Shown here: positions 22,435-34,393 of the stretch, in pieces
Layout: each line of letters opens with the position of its first letter
How positions within the stretch are numbered: the stretch's first letter is position 1
Assembly (NCBI GenBank): GCA_032622095.1
Contig: CP136064.1
Span: forward strand, 41,441,912 to 41,505,911
Length of the DNA stretch: 64,000 nt
Direction: 5' to 3'
Source: Siphonodentalium dalli
Taxonomy: Eukaryota > Mollusca > Scaphopoda > Gadilida > Siphonodentaliidae
The notes under the pieces: generated by a model
What the model was told of the DNA's origin: nothing
Databases searched by the model: none
What the model saw: only the letters and a program-made list of their open reading frames with translations
Position numbers and translations under genes: made by a program

Positions 22435-23085
22435 CAGCTGGTTTTCTGTATCAATGATATACTATTGCACAAGGTGCACAAGGTATAATTATATATTATA
22501 CAGTATTTATGTTCTGACTGGGATCATCAGTAAAATTGTAAAATAGAAATAGTATTATAATTTGTAATTTGAACATTTCTCTGAGAAAAAGTAGTGTATA
22601 GTGTCCCTATAGTGATATTGACCTCTCTAATAAGACACTATTAATTTCTGTTAATTACCGGACACTCGCTGTTTCGTTTCGGAAACCAGTTTCATTTTTT
22701 ACATATTCAACGTGGCGGTTTTCCTAAGAACCAGGTTTTGAACGTGAATATGTCGTTTGCCTTCCAATGGTAAGCTTCGCTGTCAACCCAATCACAATGG
22801 AGTGTTAATAAGCTTGAATTATGCTTATCCTATAACACATTACGTTCACAAAACAGCTGGTAATTTACTGTGAAATGTGCCGAGTATCCTATTGTCGCGC
22901 ATGTGAAGTACCGATCCAAATTACGCGTAGAAGTCTTGAGGCAGGTCAAAGACGATAAACGACAATATTTCGCTATAGACTCATTTCCCTTTCTATAATT
23001 AATGGTCTTTTTTGACGAGTAAGATATCTTAGCATGTCACAACACTAGCCGTTCCATACAAGATAGACCATTCAAGTCACAGGTG
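22435..23085. other. Unique spacer
   Basis: AT-rich, with no ORF, hairpin or tandem structure that I can support. Confidence 0.4.
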
Positions 23086-23086
23086 T

Positions 23087-23134
23087 GAGTGGATAGCTCA
23101 GTTGGTTTGTGGGCCGACCTCTGAGCTACCGGTT
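23087..23134 (+). repeat. tRNA-like SINE head, split from its tail
   Basis: GAGTGGATAGCTCAGTTGGT matches a Pol III A box (TRGCNNAGYNGG); GGTTC follows 36 bases later, as at the start of a B box. The inverted-repeat element 23135-28823 begins immediately after. Sequence beyond 28824 may be the remaining SINE. Confidence 0.55.
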
Positions 23135-23437
23135 CTACTATACGCAGCAAGTCCCTGGATATGCAGCAAGTCCCCGGTAAATGCAGCAAGTCCCTGGTAA
23201 ATGCAGCAAGTCCCTCACACCTAGGGTGGATTACGGCGAATTAGCCATGCGTGTTTACACAACGATGTGTTTAATCAGTGGAGGTGCTGATTACAAAGGG
23301 CTTTAATCAAAGGGCTTTAATTTGATCATAATACTGCTAGATTATTGAAGGGAATTGGACTGAATTGTGGGATTTTTTTGTGGGAATTGTGGGATTTTTT
23401 TTAGATGTTTTTATTGGTAAATGCGAACAAGTAACAT

Positions 23438-25245
23438 CCCTTACCGAAATCACAAGCCCTCGGTAAGAATTCAGGAAGGATTCGAATGCTTACAAATGAA
23501 GACTTAAATGAATCCTTATCTCAATCAATGCAATGGGCCAGTTACAGGCAAAATAAGCACTCGAAACAGAATTTAGCCCTCAATAGGGCCGACTTATTTA
23601 AATGAGCTAAGTACTCCCATAAGCACTCGAAGGCTTATTAAGCCTTCGAGGGTTTAGCTCATTTAAATAAGTCGGCCCTATAGAAGGCTTGTTGGTTCCC
23701 GTAAGCACTCGAAGGCTAAATAAGACTTCATAATTTGCATATAAGGCTTCGAAGGCTTATATTTAAGGCTTCGAAGCCTTATATGCAAATGATGAAGGCT
23801 TAAATGAAGCCTTACGAACCATGTCTCGAATCCTTAAATTGGTCCCCGAATGCTAAAGATTATGGTGAAATGATGGCCTGTTTTCATAGAGTTACCTATA
23901 CTGCATGGAAATGAGGGATAACTCTATGCAGGATGCATGGGAATATGGGTGGTGTCATCAAAATTGGATATCCATTCTGGAGATGCTAGAAATAACAAAA
24001 CAATTATGAAGTGATAACAATTTTATATTTGTGAAATGAACAATTTTGAGTATATATGTATATCAAGAATTTATGTTAGCTGTCACTATCATGTCCATGT
24101 TTAATGCAATTTGATTTCTGTACTCTCAGGCTCCGTGTAGGTCGCCCCTTAAGCTAATAAATTGTTTAGGATATATGTCAATTCCACTGGCGATGCATGT
24201 AGTCTCAGTCTTCTTTTCTGGGAGTCGTTTTCAAATTCTGAAATGAGAAATAGTAAACAAATTTTAAATTATGTTTACATCAGAAATAACTGAAATGATA
24301 TTATTTGTTTCAGAAAATGAGTTATGTGAATGATACAGTTGCCCTTACCGAAATCACAAGCCCTCGGTAAGAATTCAGGAAGGATTCGAATGCTTACAAA
24401 TGAAGACTTAAATGAATCCTTATCTCAATCAATGCAATGGGCCAGTTACAGGCAAAATAAGCACTCGAAACAGAATTTAGCCCTCAATAGGGCCGACTTA
24501 TTTAAATGAGCTAAGTACTCCCATAAGCACTCGAAGGCTTATTAAGCCTTCGAGGGTTTAGCTCATTTAAATAAGTCGGCCCTATAGAAGGCTTGTTGGT
24601 TCCCGTAAGCACTCGAAGGCTAAATAAGACTTCATAATTTGCATATAAGGCTTCGAAGGCTTATATTTAAGGCTTCGAAGCCTTATATGCAAATGATGAA
24701 GGCTTAAATGAAGCCTTACGAACCATGTCTCGAATCCTTAAATTGGTCCCCGAATGCTAAAGATTATGGTGAAATGATGGCCTGTTTTCATAGAGTTACC
24801 TATACTGCATGGAAATGAGGGATAACTCTATGCAGGATGCATGGGAATATGGGTGGTGTCATCAAAATTGGATATCCATTCTGGAGATGCTAGAAATAAC
24901 AAAACAATTATGAAGTGATAACAATTTTATATTTGTGAAATGAACAATTTTGAGTATATATGTATATCAAGAATTTATGTTAGCTGTCACTATCATGTCC
25001 ATGTTTAATGCAATTTGATTTCTGTACTCTCAGGCTCCGTGTAGGTCGCCCCTTAAGCTAATAAATTGTTTAGGATATATGTCAATTCCACTGGCGATGC
25101 ATGTAGTCTCAGTCTTCTTTTCTGGGAGTCGTTTTCAAATTCTGAAATGAGAAATAGTAAACAAATTTTAAATTATGTTTACATCAGAAATAACTGAAAT
25201 GATATTATTTGTTTCAGAAAATGAGTTATGTGAATGATACAGTTG
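23438..25245. repeat. 904-bp direct tandem duplication
   Basis: 23438-24341 and 24342-25245 appear identical base for base on reading. Each copy contains a large palindrome with arms TAGGGCCGACTTATTTAAAT and several AAGCACTCGAAGGC words. Confidence 0.9.
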
Positions 25246-27289
25246 TTTGTAAATATATCAAAATTGTATTGGACTGAATATTAATATTTTTAGCTAGCAT
25301 TGAACTATTAAAATGCCCAAAAAATGATATTGGTGATGTTTTTTGTGGATTTAACATCTGATAAACCAACCTTTGAGTGATACTCAGTTTATGATATCAA
25401 AATGCAGGCATATCCAAAATTGAGATTAGATAGCTGATTAGATATTCTAAATGTGTGCATTAACTGGAAGGAAATGGTTCAAATAATAAGAAAATAAGAT
25501 ATCCAATTTATAATATAATGCTAGTTTTACAATGCTAATAACTTACTTTTTGCATTAATGCCCTTTGCTGTCATTTTCTTGTTAAATAGGAAATCATTGG
25601 ACCATGCAGCGATATGGTCTCATATAGGTTCCTATATCAATATTGCTCCTATAGGATATACATCCAACATGGCGGCGCGTCCCGTATCCAATCACGTGAT
25701 TAAGAACGCTCTATATTACTAGTTTTGGAACCCATTGGCTCCCCTGCATTTAAATTACCATAGGTTCAAACAAGACGTGTATAATGTACTTGTTCAATAT
25801 GCCAACATTATCTTCCTCTGAAATTGATGTTACCATGCATATACTAATAATTAATTAATTATGAATAATAAATAGATTATGTACACTGAAAATTCATAAA
25901 ACACCAGAAGTCCACACAACCTTTTTAGTATTTACCCAAATATCAATTCATGCAGTTAATTGTCAACAGATGGAGATTGTCAGTTTAAAAATCAATGCAC
26001 AAAATTGAGCAGTTATTTTAAAGAAAAATTATGATACCATGCATCTATTTAATGCTGAATTTTTAAAATAACAGTTAAATAGATGGTATAATTATTTTCT
26101 TTGCTGACCCCAACATTATTTTTGTAACTCCATGCAAATTGTAATGCTGACAATTAATTGACCTGTATCTGTCAGGCAACCTCAGCAAAATTTCATATTT
26201 TTTGGAGACCTGTCAATTTAAAATGTTATTAACTATAAATTAAATTGCCAGTGATTTATATTACTTAAATTACGAATAAAGTATAAATATAAACATCATC
26301 CTATATGTTATAATTTGATAAAATAAATGCAAAGTATTTTCTCACCTGAATTTAAAATATAAGTAAATAATCCTGCATGTGACATAAAGAAAACCAATAT
26401 AAACCATGACTTCCCATTGTGAGCCATCCAAAGTTTGTGAAATTTGAGAAAATTCCATCTGGTCTCAATTTGCATTGAGGGAAAGTCAGGGTGATTACAT
26501 AACAGGTACTCATAGACACAGAGTGAAGCAGTTGTCCCAATTAAATAGTAGGATTGATTACAATGTTAAAGTGATTTATTACTGGCAATGAGATGAATCA
26601 GACTTATACAGGGATGTGGCTAGAGGGTCTCCATTGGTACCTTGGATGATATAGACTAGCTATTCTGAATTATCAGTGGGCCCAACACATCTTGAGAAAA
26701 ATATAGAGATCTTGAGAAAATTGCAAAATCTCCTATAAAATTATTTATTGCTTTAGGTTGTCTCAAAATGTTCTTATCCATGGCAATTTTCCTATAGGAA
26801 ATACGGTCCTATAATTTTCCTAATGTGAATCGTCATTTCCAATATGAATTTCCTATAGGTTCCTATATGACATTTCCATATGGGGTCCTACAAGTTGAAA
26901 AATTATTAATTATTTAATTAATTAAAATTCGGATTAAACCACAATATTTACACCATGTGAAACTTGACAAATTCTGAATATTTTCAAATGTATATTGCCA
27001 AACAAATTGTTAAAACTACAAATTTGCCATATAATTATTAATTTTTCCATATATTTCTCCATTTTGGACTTGGTTAATTTGCAGCTTCAGATTCAGAACA
27101 GTTTTGTATTGAAATATTCTAAGTCGAGCATCGAGGGCTAAGAGGCCAACAATATATTGAAGCCTTAATTTGAATGCTGATTTTAGAGTCATATGTCTGG
27201 CTGAAGTCTAAATTTTATTAGTTAACAGAAAATGTTAGCCTTCGCCACAAGCCCTCATTTTCCAGAGTGCTTATGTGGGAGACCTAAGG

Positions 27290-27510
27290 ATTCGATTCCT
27301 TATCGAGTGCTTATACCTGCACTGCATCTTAATCACTCGAGTCCTAAGCGATGCATTCGAGTCCTAAGCGAGTGCTTACTGTGATCGATATAAGCACTCG
27401 AGTCCTAAGCGAGTGCTTACTGTGATCGATATAAGCACTCGAGTCCTAAGCGAATGCTTATTGTGATTGACATAAGCACTCGAATCCTTGGCGAATCCTT
27501 GTTGAAGGCT
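27290..27510. repeat. ~55-bp repeats of ATAAGCACTCGAGTCCTAAG
   Basis: At least four units with CTCGAGTCCTAAGCGAGTGC and TTACTGTGATCGAT, immediately inside the right end of the nested element. They share the AAGCACTCGA word with the 904-bp units. Confidence 0.8.
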
Positions 27511-27580
27511 TATTAAGCCTTCATGCTCGGTAAGGGATGAGAATAGTAGAATAGCAACAAAAGAAAAATAGAGCACAGTT

Positions 27581-28216
27581 TTATAAATATACATATATAT
27601 ATAACAGTGAGCTGAAAGAAAAGTTTATTAGAATAAATTGTATATATATGTGGCCAGTAAGGAAAGGGAAAAACCAAGGTATTGAGACATTCGTTTGGGA
27701 AGATTTTATTGAACAAAAAAATATTTGGATACATGTTATCTCTATGTTGTTTAATTTCACTCTCCTGTCCTGGGAACTTTGCTTTGGGGGATTGTGGTCC
27801 ACAGTCAACCATGAAATCCGTCGTTGATATGCACGATTGTTAACTAGTTTTGAATATCGCCGATGAAGAATCACTAAATCGTCTGTGTTTGGTTGCGGTT
27901 CGAGAACATTGTACACAGTCTTTTTATCCTTTCGTCGCTTCAAACAAAACTTGCCGCCATTTCTAACAACTTCTGTCATGCTTTCACGAATGAAGAAAGA
28001 GGTCTGACTCGAAGATTTCGACTCCCAGGCACCACAGTCATCCCACCACGAACTTTTCAATCCACGAATAGTCCTATCCACATTGTCAGAATTATCTACC
28101 TTAAAAGCAACATTCTCCCTCTTTCCAATCGGAATATTGGATAAAAGTTCTTCCGTGGAAGATAGGAAATCTATGATTTGAGCCACGCTCAAGAACTTAC
28201 CAGTATGTAACAACAT
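27581..28216 (-). pseudogene. Partial transposon-borne coding segment, not recognised
   Basis: A 211-codon open stretch from ATG 28216. About the first 150 residues look protein-like: MLLHTGKFLSVAQIIDF, a SSWWDDCGAWES segment, RRKDKKTVYNVLEPQPN, then HRRYSKLVNNRAYQRRISWL. The final 50-60 residues are hydrophobic and AT-rich and are probably read-through into noncoding DNA. Upstream on the same strand another frame is open (PGPVTSSPKGELSSQPQSLT), so a one-base shift or a splice (TTTCTAG near 28292) separates them. It lies inside the 5.7-kb inverted-repeat element, so I infer a decayed transposon protein. No catalytic motif is seen. Confidence 0.45.
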
Positions 28217-28823
28217 ACCACTGTCTACTAAAGGAACATTGTTTTCGGATATTATGTCGTCACTACACTGGTCAGTGACTGGGGCTGACTAGAAAGTTCC
28301 CCTTTCGGAGATGAAGTAACGGGACCTGGTGCAAATTCCGGAACATTTGAACTGGGATTGAAGAAGACACAGCATTATCATGTGTTTACGCAGTGAAAAC
28401 AAACAAATCTTCAAATGAGCTTCAAAGGAGAAACTGCCAGAAAGTTCCTTTGTCCTACAAAAACAAACACCTGTTCAGTGATAATTAATCACAAAAAAAA
28501 TATAAATCATATTAATTAAATTATATTAAATAGTAAGTAGAATAAAAGAAATAGCAACTTAATAAAACTTAGAAAAACTATTTTATTTTATATATAAAAA
28601 TCTACAAATACACATCTTAAATAATTATAAAGGGATAACGATTTCCAATCAATTCTAATCAACTGCCACAGATCATAAATCAAATGGATAATAAAACACT
28701 GATTAAACTCATCAACAACTCCACTAATCCACCCTAGGTGTGAGGGACTTGCTGCATTTACCAGGGACTTGCTGCATTTACCGGGGACTTGCTGCATATC
28801 CAGGGACTTGCTGCGTATAGTAG

Positions 28824-29312
28824 GACCCACGGCTACACCTTCGACACGGTCGAGGGTTCAAAATATTGGTCGGACTTTGTGTCGCCAACTGCATTCACAG
28901 TACCATAGGCATCACAAATCAATCATCGATGCCACGATCAGTGATCTGAGAAAGATTCCAGAAGCCAAAGCGTCTCAGACAAAATTTGAAAAAATGCGTA
29001 CTGGACTAACTTCGTACCTCTGCTCCTCTCGTAATGTCATGACCAGGGATGACACTACGCTTGGCACACCGTCGGATCGGGAGCCGACGCTAATGGCTGT
29101 CCCATGTGCAACAATGTGCGCACGTTAAAGATCCCTACCGTGGCGAAGAAGTCACGGGTTCGGCAAAAAACTTCCTGGAAAAATTATGGATCTACTCGAT
29201 CCCGTCCTGTAAAAGCCAGCCTTGGTCACTAGGACGTAACAACTACAGATACAGATATTTAGACTTCAGTACTGCCTCGATAGAATACATTGTAGTTGTG
29301 TGTGCTCCATAT
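28824..29312 (+). repeat. Probable SINE body downstream of the 5.7-kb element
   Basis: Contains GAGGGTTCAAAATATTGGTC (degenerate B box) and GCGCACGTTAAAGATCCCTA followed by GGCGAAGAAGTCACGGGTTC, a segment type I associate with SINE central and 3' regions of marine invertebrates. The family is not identified. ORFs here are incidental. Confidence 0.45.
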
Positions 29313-29514
29313 TTAAGAGGGAGGTAAAGTGGTAACATTTTGATGGGGAATTCAGTGTTAATTTTCGGGGAAAGTTTACTAAAACATTACAAAGCGTAGA
29401 TGACCATATATCTTATTGGAAAGGTTGAATGCTTCAAATACATGTATCTAGTACAGCAAATAGCTTCATTCCACGCAGTACAAACAACTGGAACAACCTG
29501 ACAGAACTACCCTG

Positions 29515-29856
29515 CTGGACAAAACAAGTGTCCACTTAACCGCGGTGCGGTTAGCGTTGCCACCGCGGCTGAAATGCAACTACACCGCGGCTCCACCGGC
29601 TAACTACAGTTGGGCCGCGGTGTACTTGCCGTTCCGCCATGGTGTAGTTGCCGCGGTGTACGTTAATTAAACTGAAAAAGACGATACAAACCATAAATCT
29701 AACCATGGTGTACATGCCGTTCAGCTGCGGTGTAGTTGCCTTTCGGCTGCAGTGTACTTGCTGTTCGGCCGCGGTGCTCAACTACAGTTACAAACTCTGA
29801 CACCGCGGCCGAACGGCAAATACAACGCGGTGCCAATGGACACTTGTTTTGTCCAG
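29515..29856. mobile_element. 342-bp MITE with CCGCGGTG repeats
   Basis: Ends CTGGACAAAACAAGTGTCCA ... TGGACACTTGTTTTGTCCAG are perfect inverses. The body repeats CCGCGGTGTAGTTGCC in both orientations. A TG dinucleotide on each side may be the target duplication. Confidence 0.8.
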
Positions 29857-30341
29857 TGGGGTATGCATCGAACTCGAAGCAGAAGATGTGAATGCTTTTA
29901 AATCAATATTAAACGACACCTGGAGAGGAAGAGCCAATATTTTTGTTCAACAACGAGAAACCGAAATCTTAATGTTTTTAATACGCAATGTACATATAAT
30001 CAAGTTGCCAGACACCACAGATAGTTATAATTGTGTTAAGAACTAAAGAAGAGGTCACAACAAGCCGGTAGGCTTTCTTCGACCGAAGATCACAGGTAAA
30101 TCACAGGTAAATAGTAATACTAGATACTAAACCATGCAGAGCAGAATTGGGATTTTCTTCTTCCAATACAATGGAACTCCTCGCAGAAGCCTTCTGTAGG
30201 AATATTATCGCATTTGTGCGCACAGGCGGATGAGGATGTCGTTAAAAGCCAATATTGGTGTATTTAAAACAAGGATATTGCGTACATGTATATTACAAGT
30301 AAAACAATCATGAGTGAAGTTAAAATATCTGTTCTGTCATC

Positions 30342-30823
30342 CTCAGCTAGCCTGTTTTGAGCATCTCCTTCTGAAAGTCTTCCAGGGAGGTGCATGCCAC
30401 AGTTGCCACTGCCTCTTCAGATAGGGCGTTCCACATTCGTATGGCAGACGGAAAGAAGGAGTATTTATAACCATCTACTCTCACATGATGTTGTGTGTAG
30501 CGCTGGTTGTGGCCTCATGATCTGTCATTGGTTCTGCTCTTCACGAGTGGAGTAGCTTGATTGGTGACGACCAGTCCTTTGATACACTTGAAGAACATAG
30601 TCAAGGTGGCATCTTTTCGTCTTTCTTCAATTGATTTCCATCCGAGGCTTTTCACCATCGTTTTTGGGCTGCTCCTCCAGTGGTAGTTGTTCTGGACCAT
30701 TCTGGCTGCTCTCAGTTGAACTTTCTCTATTTCTCGATGTTTTCCGCTGTGGGTGGGTTCCATAAAGTCAATGAATACTCTACTAAACATTGGACGCATT
30801 GAATAAATGATCGGCCAGACCAT
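30342..30823 (-). pseudogene. 3' end of a CR1/Jockey-like LINE reverse-transcriptase ORF
   Basis: On the - strand, 30823-30515 encodes MVWPIIYSMRPMFSRVF, then EKVQLRAARMVQNNYHW and LGWKSIEERRKDATLTMFFK, the usual end region of non-LTR reverse-transcriptase ORFs. After an in-frame TGA it continues in the same frame with GHNQRYTQHHVRVDGYKYSF, then FPSAIRMWNALSEEAV, to a natural TAG near 30345. The TGA replaces what is usually an Arg codon. The catalytic domains are absent, so this is a 5'-truncated dead copy. Confidence 0.85.
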
Positions 30824-31530
30824 TATTTAATATTGGTATGGTAATGGTGTTAATTATTTGTACATATAATGTACCTAGTGTAAAAAAAAAGCAGTATTTT
30901 TCATATTTACAATTCAAGTTGCCGATAGTCGCGTAAATTTTATTAGGAAGTAGGTTACTAGGTTAACAGTACCATACATGATATATTGTTTACAAATATT
31001 TCCATTAATATTCAAATGTCACAAAATAAAATAAAAATCCACTTCGCGTTCTGTATCTGTAGATATTTCAGTGCAAGAACCATTTATTATAGATGCACTG
31101 GTCCAGGTGCTACCACGGCTGAGTAACTTTATAACCCTGTGGTGACTCCAGTAGCTTTCTTTAACATGCACACACTGAGGCATGTACACGGGTCAGCTAT
31201 TAAGTTCTCACCCGATCGGACAGCATACTGTACCCACGACAACAAACCTGGAAAAATGTTGTAATGGGGGGGGGGGGGGGGGGGGGGGGAGTCGGCATTT
31301 TGTATTCAGATCTTTATTCAGTGATCTTGAATGAGACTTTTCAGCCTTACAAAATTGGTATCTGACCGAGTTGTCCACTAGCATGAGAGACGAGTACACT
31401 ACTGATTATATGTTGACACTTTCCAACAAGACATGAAGAGGTCTTCTGCACAGTAATTAATGGGTAATCTTTTCCCCAAAATTAGCACTGAATTCTCCAT
31501 TCAAATGTTACCACTTTACCTCCCTTTTAA

Positions 31531-33405
31531 ATAAAAATGTCATAGGTACAATTGATGCGTTAGTCTGAGGGTTCATAATACAAGGGTTTGAAAGTTTGAT
31601 GGTTCAATATTTTGTTGGTCTGAATGTCATTCTAAACTGGGCAGATGAGGGCTCAATTAATAGGCTGGTCTGAGGGGTCGATAGTCCGAGGGTCCATTAG
31701 CAGGGATATCACAACAAGGGGTTAGGGGATCTAGAAATTTCAACAGTTGGAAATAAAATATATCAGTGTTATAAAAATAGGGGCCTGCAATTCGATATCG
31801 TTGTATTAAATATTAAAAATTTCGAATACTGGGGTTTGGTTTTCAAACTAAATATGTGCGACAGATTGTTTCACGCTAACCAACGCAGATGGCTACTAAT
31901 CGCCGCACTTCAGGATTTCGCAGGAATTTGAAGTCTAAAACGTACATAGTGAATGTCGTACCACATCAGGGGCACCTCTTGTCCTCAACTTAACACCACC
32001 ATAATCAGAAAGAATACTAACATGTAGACATATTTTGTTCTTATAATGACTTATACCAATCATAAATATCACATAGATAGCATGCTATCATCAAGAGCTG
32101 CACGGTGTTATGTAAACAAAAGCCAATGTATCTTGAAGATAACATGCTATTTACGAAATATTTTTGATTGGTACAGGGCACTATAGGCATAAAATCTTTC
32201 TATATTTTAACATTCTTTCTGCTTACAAGACACTAGTATCTCGGTTTCAAGGAATGTGCATATACAGCATTACCCACCGCGAACGCTAACCATTCCTTTA
32301 AAATAAAAACGTTTATTTTATTTTCATTTATGGACCAGTGAGGCTGATAGAGCCTAGTTTGTCAGTCGGTCAGTCGGTGATGTTAATTTTTGAATGTTCA
32401 TTTGTATTATCTATTATAGTTGAAGAGTAGAAACTCATGTGGCAACTATAAATTTTAGAGTAATATCAGTATATACAGAAGGTGGTGTTGATGTGTGTCT
32501 TCATTCGGGGAAAAGGGTTGTCTAGTTAATCAAAGCTTTCGAGAACCAGCCCCCTCCCCCAAACATGGATTATGGTCCAAAATTTTATAATTCAAGCGTA
32601 TACAAGCTAAAATTGTGACAGTTAGGAACTTGTTCAATCTTTGGTTTGAGAAACATATACTGTTATGTAAATTCTGGGTGAAAAATGGAGGGTGGTGTCA
32701 CTCTTTACTTTCAGCGCTGCAGTGTACCTGCATTAATTTTTTGGCGCTGTAATGGATATTTGCATGGGGATCCCAATTGAATGTTATCACATGAGCTCGC
32801 TCTGAAACTAACCGTGGAATCTCAACGAACCGGTATTGTCTGTCTTAATTTTTAGTTTGATAATGGCTTATAACTGCTCACTTGTCTCGCCTGTTGAAAT
32901 TGCCCGATCGCGCGCAGGCGACTAATGCTATCAATGATTGGTGTGACCATGTAAAATACATGGATTTTACATACAGAAATTACATACATGTGTGTATCCA
33001 CCTTTAATCAGCTTCAGTATAGCATGTGGCGTTCTGACCAAATTTAGGTGGCGTTCTGACTAAATTTAGGTGTCGTTTTGACCATTGACTGTGGCGTTCT
33101 GACCAAATTAAAATGTGGCTTTTCGCGGGTGTGGCGTTATGACTAGTACCCTCTCAGACACCTACCTGCCCCCTCATAAAAATATGGTCCAGTGGGTACT
33201 TTATATGCCACACAGAAAATAATAATTATAAATCATACTGTCACTTGACATTGGATGAACTACTGACCATAAATTTAGCTAGACACATTTCAACTTATAT
33301 TTGATATTTCCCTTTGTCATTTCCGATAATATTAAAGTTTTCTTTTTGGTTTGTTTAAACTGTATATCTTAGGGCTGTACAGCATACTGTTACATTAAAA
33401 TTGCA
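31531..33405. other. Unique spacer
   Basis: No supported gene. A small four-copy repeat GTGGCGTTCTGACCAAATT occurs at about 33027-33115. The rest is AT-rich. Confidence 0.4.
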
Positions 33406-33849
33406 TTAACCCTTTCAGTGCCAGGGGCTGATCTCATCGGCCCTAAAAAAATAAAAAATAAATTTTTATTTTTTTGGGTTGAATTTTTTTTGGGTATGCT
33501 TAAGCACGCTATAGCGAATTTAAAAACAAACTGGATAAAACCTTAGGGGCATGTTATAACTCAAAACTATCACCAATTATTCATAGTAATAATTTTGATG
33601 CCCATGAAAAACGTAAGATACCCTGGCACTAAACCTACAAAATATGTCTGCTAAAGAATATAAGAAAAAATTATTAAACAAATTGCAAAAAATTGTAAAA
33701 AATAATAACAAATGATGAAAAATTGTTAGGCCAATGCATTCTCTTATATATGCGAGGCGACCTATGGTCGACTCGCATATATAAGAGAATGCATTGGCAC
33801 AGGGTATATGGGTTGATACAAAAATCGGACCTGGCACTGAAAGGGTTAA
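33406..33849. mobile_element. TTAA MITE, CAGTGCCAGG family, complete
   Basis: TTAA at 33406-33409 and 33846-33849; ends TTAACCCTTTCAGTGCCAGG and CCTGGCACTGAAAGGGTTAA. One hairpin (33728-33798) is off-centre near the right end. It lies just 5' of TARBP1. Confidence 0.9.
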
Positions 33850-34393
33850 CACTTAAGCATTAAAGATGGTCTACCACTTTACCTCTTCCTAAACACGTAT
33901 TATATAGTTTCCTGGGTATAAATAGTAGGTATGAGATATTATGATTCGAAGACCTATCCGGAAATGCTTCTATCAATTAATATTTATTTTATATTCATAT
34001 TTTCCTATATAATGCGATAATCAAGTGTGACATTTTTTCTTTACTATTTTTAGAATTTTGGATAGAGTTAATGAACGCGAGTCATAAAATGTCCCAAATA
34101 TATTGTATGTATATTATACCAGAATATTCAAAATAAAATCAATACTAGTTGATAGAAGCGTTTCCAGACAGGGGTCATCAATTCATATTTATTATTTTCT
34201 ACCCAGGAAACTACATAAAATTTGTTATAGGAAGAGATGTTGGGGAAATTTTGGTAGAAATGAAAACCAGCCTGCTGAGTAATTTTGTGGGTGAAAAATA
34301 AATATAATATTTGCTCATCCATTTTGAAATAAAGTGCCCAAGAAACAGATAATCAAATCTAATAAATATTCTAATATTTTTTAGATAGGAAAT

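Larger units (their letters stand above)
23435..27539. mobile_element. Nested 4.1-kb element with CATCCCTTACCG ends
   Basis: CATCCCTTACCG at 23435-23446 is inverted as CGGTAAGGGATG at 27528-27539. Inside are the 904-bp duplication, AT-rich unique sequence (25250-27240, no ORF of note) and a 40-bp repeat block. No clear target duplication. Confidence 0.6.
23135..28823. mobile_element. 5.7-kb element with repeat-built inverted termini
   Basis: Left terminus 23135-23237 and right terminus about 28723-28823 are near-perfect inverses. Each is made of four ~20-bp subunits (ATGCAGCAAGTCCCTGGTAA type) and closes inward with CACACCTAGGGTGGATTA. The outermost bases CTACTATACG are inverted on both sides, but no target duplication is evident. 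Without the nested 4.1-kb element, about 1.6 kb remains, carrying one partial ORF on - (27581-28216). Confidence 0.8.
29317..31526. mobile_element. 2.2-kb TTAA element containing a MITE and a LINE fossil
   Basis: Inverted ends of about 55 bp (GAGGGAGGTAAAGTGGTAAC ... GTTACCACTTTACCTCCCTT) are flanked by TTAA (29313-29316 and 31527-31530). Inside: a CCGCGG MITE, a truncated LINE on -, and a G-run at 31267-31289. No transposase ORF of its own. Confidence 0.75.

Noticed and set aside
23087-23160. Functional tRNA gene
   Set aside because: A-box-like sequence is present, but a cloverleaf cannot be completed because the element insertion interrupts it; better read as a SINE head.
28769-29327. ORFs of 119 and 73 codons
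   Set aside because: They overlap the right terminus of the 5.7-kb element and SINE-like sequence; no conserved protein features.
31261-31295. G-run as a quadruplex or regulatory site
   Set aside because: Homopolymer of uncertain length, likely sequencing-sensitive; no context supports a function.
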